From Candidatus Nitrosopumilus sp. (GTDB taxonomy: Archaea; Thermoproteota; Nitrososphaeria; Nitrososphaerales; Nitrosopumilaceae), in assembly GCA_029863665.1 (NCBI GenBank), contig JAOTUX010000040.1:1-7923 (forward strand): a stretch of 7,923 nucleotides of DNA, given 5' to 3'. Made by a program: the position numbers and the translations under genes. Below are positions 6,581-7,923 of the stretch, in pieces (the stretch's first letter is position 1; each line of letters begins with the position of its first letter). Below the pieces are notes generated by a model, which had not been told where the DNA came from, made no database searches, and saw nothing but the letters and a program-made list of their open reading frames with translations.

Positions 6581-7753
6581 TCATTTTGATTTTGTTCTTG
6601 CGAGCAAAACATCTTCTAGTATCTCCTTGAGTGAACCGTAACTGCTCTCAAGCTTGTTTAGCCTGTCTTGTAAAGATACATTATCCCGCTCAATCTCACC
6701 TACTTTTTTATCGCTAATGACCATCTGCTGCTTTATCTTGTCTTTGAGTTCAACTGTTTCAGATATTGTCAAGTATGGAATAGCCTTGACATATTCAGCC
6801 AAAAGATAGTCCAAAGAAGGCTTGTAATAGTTTTCAGTATGGCCCATCAGTTTTTCAACATCTATGGTTTTACATGCACGCTCTGCATTGGTCTTAAAGA
6901 ACTTGCGAAATCCATGAATCTGCTTGAATTCATATGTGCCAGAATTACCTTCTCGCAGGTTGATTTTCTTTAGGAATTCTCCCATCATGTTGGCTATGGT
7001 TTTAGATGCCAATGGTTTTGCCATTTTGGGCTCTTTTCTCTTGTCTTTACGATACGTGTTATTGTCCCAGGAATCTCGGATTAGTGGTGATCGTAAAGTA
7101 ATTTTCTCACCAATTGATTCCCTTGATTTTTTGTACTGTTCAAGTATAGCATAGCATTCAGGTGTGACAAATGTGGTGTATTCTTCTCGTTCTCCCTTGT
7201 AAACTGTAAGCTTGGCAGCTAGTATGGTTTTTTCTCCATCATCATGTTTCTGAGAAATTGGAGATATATCTCCCCAAGTCATTCCATCAAATGCTCCAAC
7301 TCTAATTCCTGAGCTGCTGCACATCAATATTACACATTTTGTTCTGGTGTCAGCTAATTCTAGCATCAGGCGAATCTCCTCAATTGTAGGTGACCTGTCA
7401 TTGCCTGTCTTTTTTGCATGAGGAATAATTTTGGATATCTTTGACCAGTTTATTCCATCTTCAATGTCATTCATCTCAAAAAAATGCTTTAGTGCAGCCC
7501 TTGTCTGCTGTAAAGTAGAACCACTTACTTTAGATTTTCTTTCTTCCACATAATCAATAATCATATGCTGAATAGTTTTTGGATTCTTTTTTGCTTGTAA
7601 AAGTAACTTGTCAGCTGTTATGTTGTGGTGAAATTCTAAAAACTGGACAAGCTTTTTGCAGTATGACTCTTTTGTTGAATCAGAATGAAATCCCTTTAGG
7701 AAATTCTTGACTGACTTGTCGTTAATGTTTTCTTGAATCTCTTTTGGAATCAT
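6581..7753 (-). CDS. int: Tyrosine recombinase / integrase of the element
   Basis: The protein has 390 residues. Residues about 15-110 form a SAM-like, core-binding N-terminal domain (F-L-K-G-F...S-T-K-E-S-Y-C-K-K-L style). The catalytic domain shows Arg I in SSGIRVGA (R151), the likely beta-hairpin Lys (K186), H-G-F-R (280-283), L-M-G-H (302-305) and the tyrosine region YYKPSLDYLLAEY (309-321), where Y309 or Y310 should be the nucleophile. All catalytic positions are present. Residues about 333-380 form a likely coiled coil, an extra tail. It should catalyse integration into and excision from the tRNA-Leu 3' end. The gene is not split by the att site, unlike SSV-type integrases, so it stays intact after integration. 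The ATG at 7751-7753 is supported by a TATA box about 33 bases upstream, which lies inside the element next to attR. Confidence 0.93.
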   Translation of the reverse strand: MIPKEIQENINDKSVKNFLKGFHSDSTKESYCKKLVQFLEFHHNITADKLLLQAKKNPKTIQHMIIDYVEERKSKVSGSTLQQTRAALKHFFEMNDIEDGINWSKISKIIPHAKKTGNDRSPTIEEIRLMLELADTRTKCVILMCSSSGIRVGAFDGMTWGDISPISQKHDDGEKTILAAKLTVYKGEREEYTTFVTPECYAILEQYKKSRESIGEKITLRSPLIRDSWDNNTYRKDKRKEPKMAKPLASKTIANMMGEFLKKINLREGNSGTYEFKQIHGFRKFFKTNAERACKTIDVEKLMGHTENYYKPSLDYLLAEYVKAIPYLTISETVELKDKIKQQMVISDKKVGEIERDNVSLQDRLNKLESSYGSLKEILEDVLLARTKSK

Positions 7754-7781
7754 TAGGGAACAATATTACTATACATGTCGA

Positions 7782-7789
7782 AATATTAA
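7782..7789 (-). promoter_or_regulatory. Candidate TATA box of the integrase gene
   Basis: On the minus strand this reads TTAATATT, centred about 33 bases before the ATG at 7753. It predicts a leader of only a few bases. It lies between the right inverted-repeat arm and the gene, so a recombinase bound at attR could affect it. Confidence 0.45.
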
Positions 7790-7798
7790 GTATTTCCA

Positions 7799-7810
7799 CC
7801 CTATATGTAG
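7799..7810 (+). repeat. Right arm of the inverted repeat flanking the att core
   Basis: CCCTATATGTAG abuts the tRNA 3' end at 7811 and is the reverse complement, with one mismatch, of 133-144. It is a candidate recombinase-binding arm. Confidence 0.55.
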
Positions 7811-7827
7811 TGCGGGAGGTGGGATTT
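7809..7827 (+). repeat. Right attachment site (attR), inside the tRNA-Leu 3' end
   Basis: This is the partner of 109-127 with one mismatch (G at 7818). It covers the acceptor 3' strand and part of the T arm, so the tRNA gene stays functional after integration. Confidence 0.85.
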
Positions 7828-7895
7828 GAACCCACGAACTCCTAGAAGATAAGGATCTGAACCTTACACCGTTGACCAGGCTGGGTGACTCCCGC
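7811..7895 (-). tRNA. tRNA-Leu (anticodon CAG)
   Basis: Read on the minus strand, the 85 bases fold as a class II tRNA. The acceptor stem is GCGGGAG/CTCCCGC with discriminator A. The anticodon stem is TAAGG/CCTTA with loop TTCAGAT, giving CAG (7857-7859), which reads CUG. There is a long variable arm of about 14 bases, and a T stem GTGGG/CCCAC with loop TTCAAAT. No CCA is encoded and no intron is present. Its 3' end is the integration site of the element. Confidence 0.95.
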
Positions 7896-7923
7896 ATTGT
7901 AAATTTTTGAAATCTAGAATAAG

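Larger units (their letters stand above)
109..7827. mobile_element. tRNA-Leu-integrated element of about 7.7 kb, complete between attL and attR
   Basis: The element is bounded by a 19-bp direct repeat (109-127 and 7809-7827, one mismatch) derived from the 3' end of tRNA-Leu. A tyrosine recombinase gene starts 57 bp inside the right boundary. Chromosomal gatB flanks it on the left and the intact tRNA gene on the right. All internal genes lie on the minus strand: integrase, cas1 remnant, seven-repeat protein, helicase-methyltransferase fusion, small membrane protein. I see no replication initiator, PolB, capsid, terminase or conjugation gene. The element could be a cryptic integrative element, a decayed provirus or plasmid, or a cargo-carrying island. 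The boundaries are well supported; the class is not. Confidence 0.85.

Noticed and set aside
109..7827. Casposon, as suggested by the Cas1 remnant.
   Set aside because: The boundaries are tRNA-derived direct repeats with a tyrosine recombinase beside them; there are no terminal inverted repeats with target duplications, no PolB, and the Cas1 fragment lacks half its protein.

Overview
The window holds a complete integrated mobile element of about 7.7 kb, sitting in the 3' end of a tRNA-Leu(CAG) gene of what is probably an archaeon, most likely a member of the Nitrososphaerota (Thaumarchaeota). The host call is inference. It rests on the AT-rich sequence, a class II tRNA gene without an encoded CCA, TATA-like boxes about 27-33 bases before start codons (leaderless-type promoters), an integrase with an archaeal-looking active-site block, and a Cas1 fragment of archaeal type. 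No rRNA or other marker is present to settle it.

Layout. Bases 1-105 are the chromosomal 3' end of gatB. An imperfect 19-bp copy of the tRNA 3' end follows at 109-127 (left attachment site), and its partner lies at 7809-7827 inside the intact tRNA-Leu gene (7811-7895, minus strand). All element genes read on the minus strand. From the tRNA inward they are a tyrosine recombinase (6581-7753), a truncated cas1 remnant (6057-6566), a 480-bp field of 32-bp hairpin-forming tandem repeats (about 5551-6016), a protein of seven ~65-residue 'GWGDWLGTG' repeats (3937-5301), a 902-residue protein fusing a winged helix, an SF2/SNF2-type helicase and an Rrp8-like methyltransferase (1134-3842), and a small three-helix membrane protein with a TTG start (415-882).

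How the parts may work together. The integrase and att sites explain integration and excision. The predicted circle junction would place a 22-bp core between 12-bp inverted repeats. No replication initiator, DNA polymerase, capsid or conjugation gene is visible, so this is either a minimal or decayed integrative element or one carrying cargo. The cargo candidates are the helicase-methyltransferase fusion and the membrane protein. The seven-repeat protein lies beside a field of repeated DNA hairpins, so protein-DNA recognition between them is a testable idea but unproven.

The most notable observations are: (1) two hairpin arrays with the same 32-bp period whose differences include a compensatory base-pair change; (2) a Cas1 relic whose homology extends upstream of its only ATG and starts just before the catalytic His; (3) the helicase-Rrp8 fusion; and (4) the modular WGDWLGTG protein.
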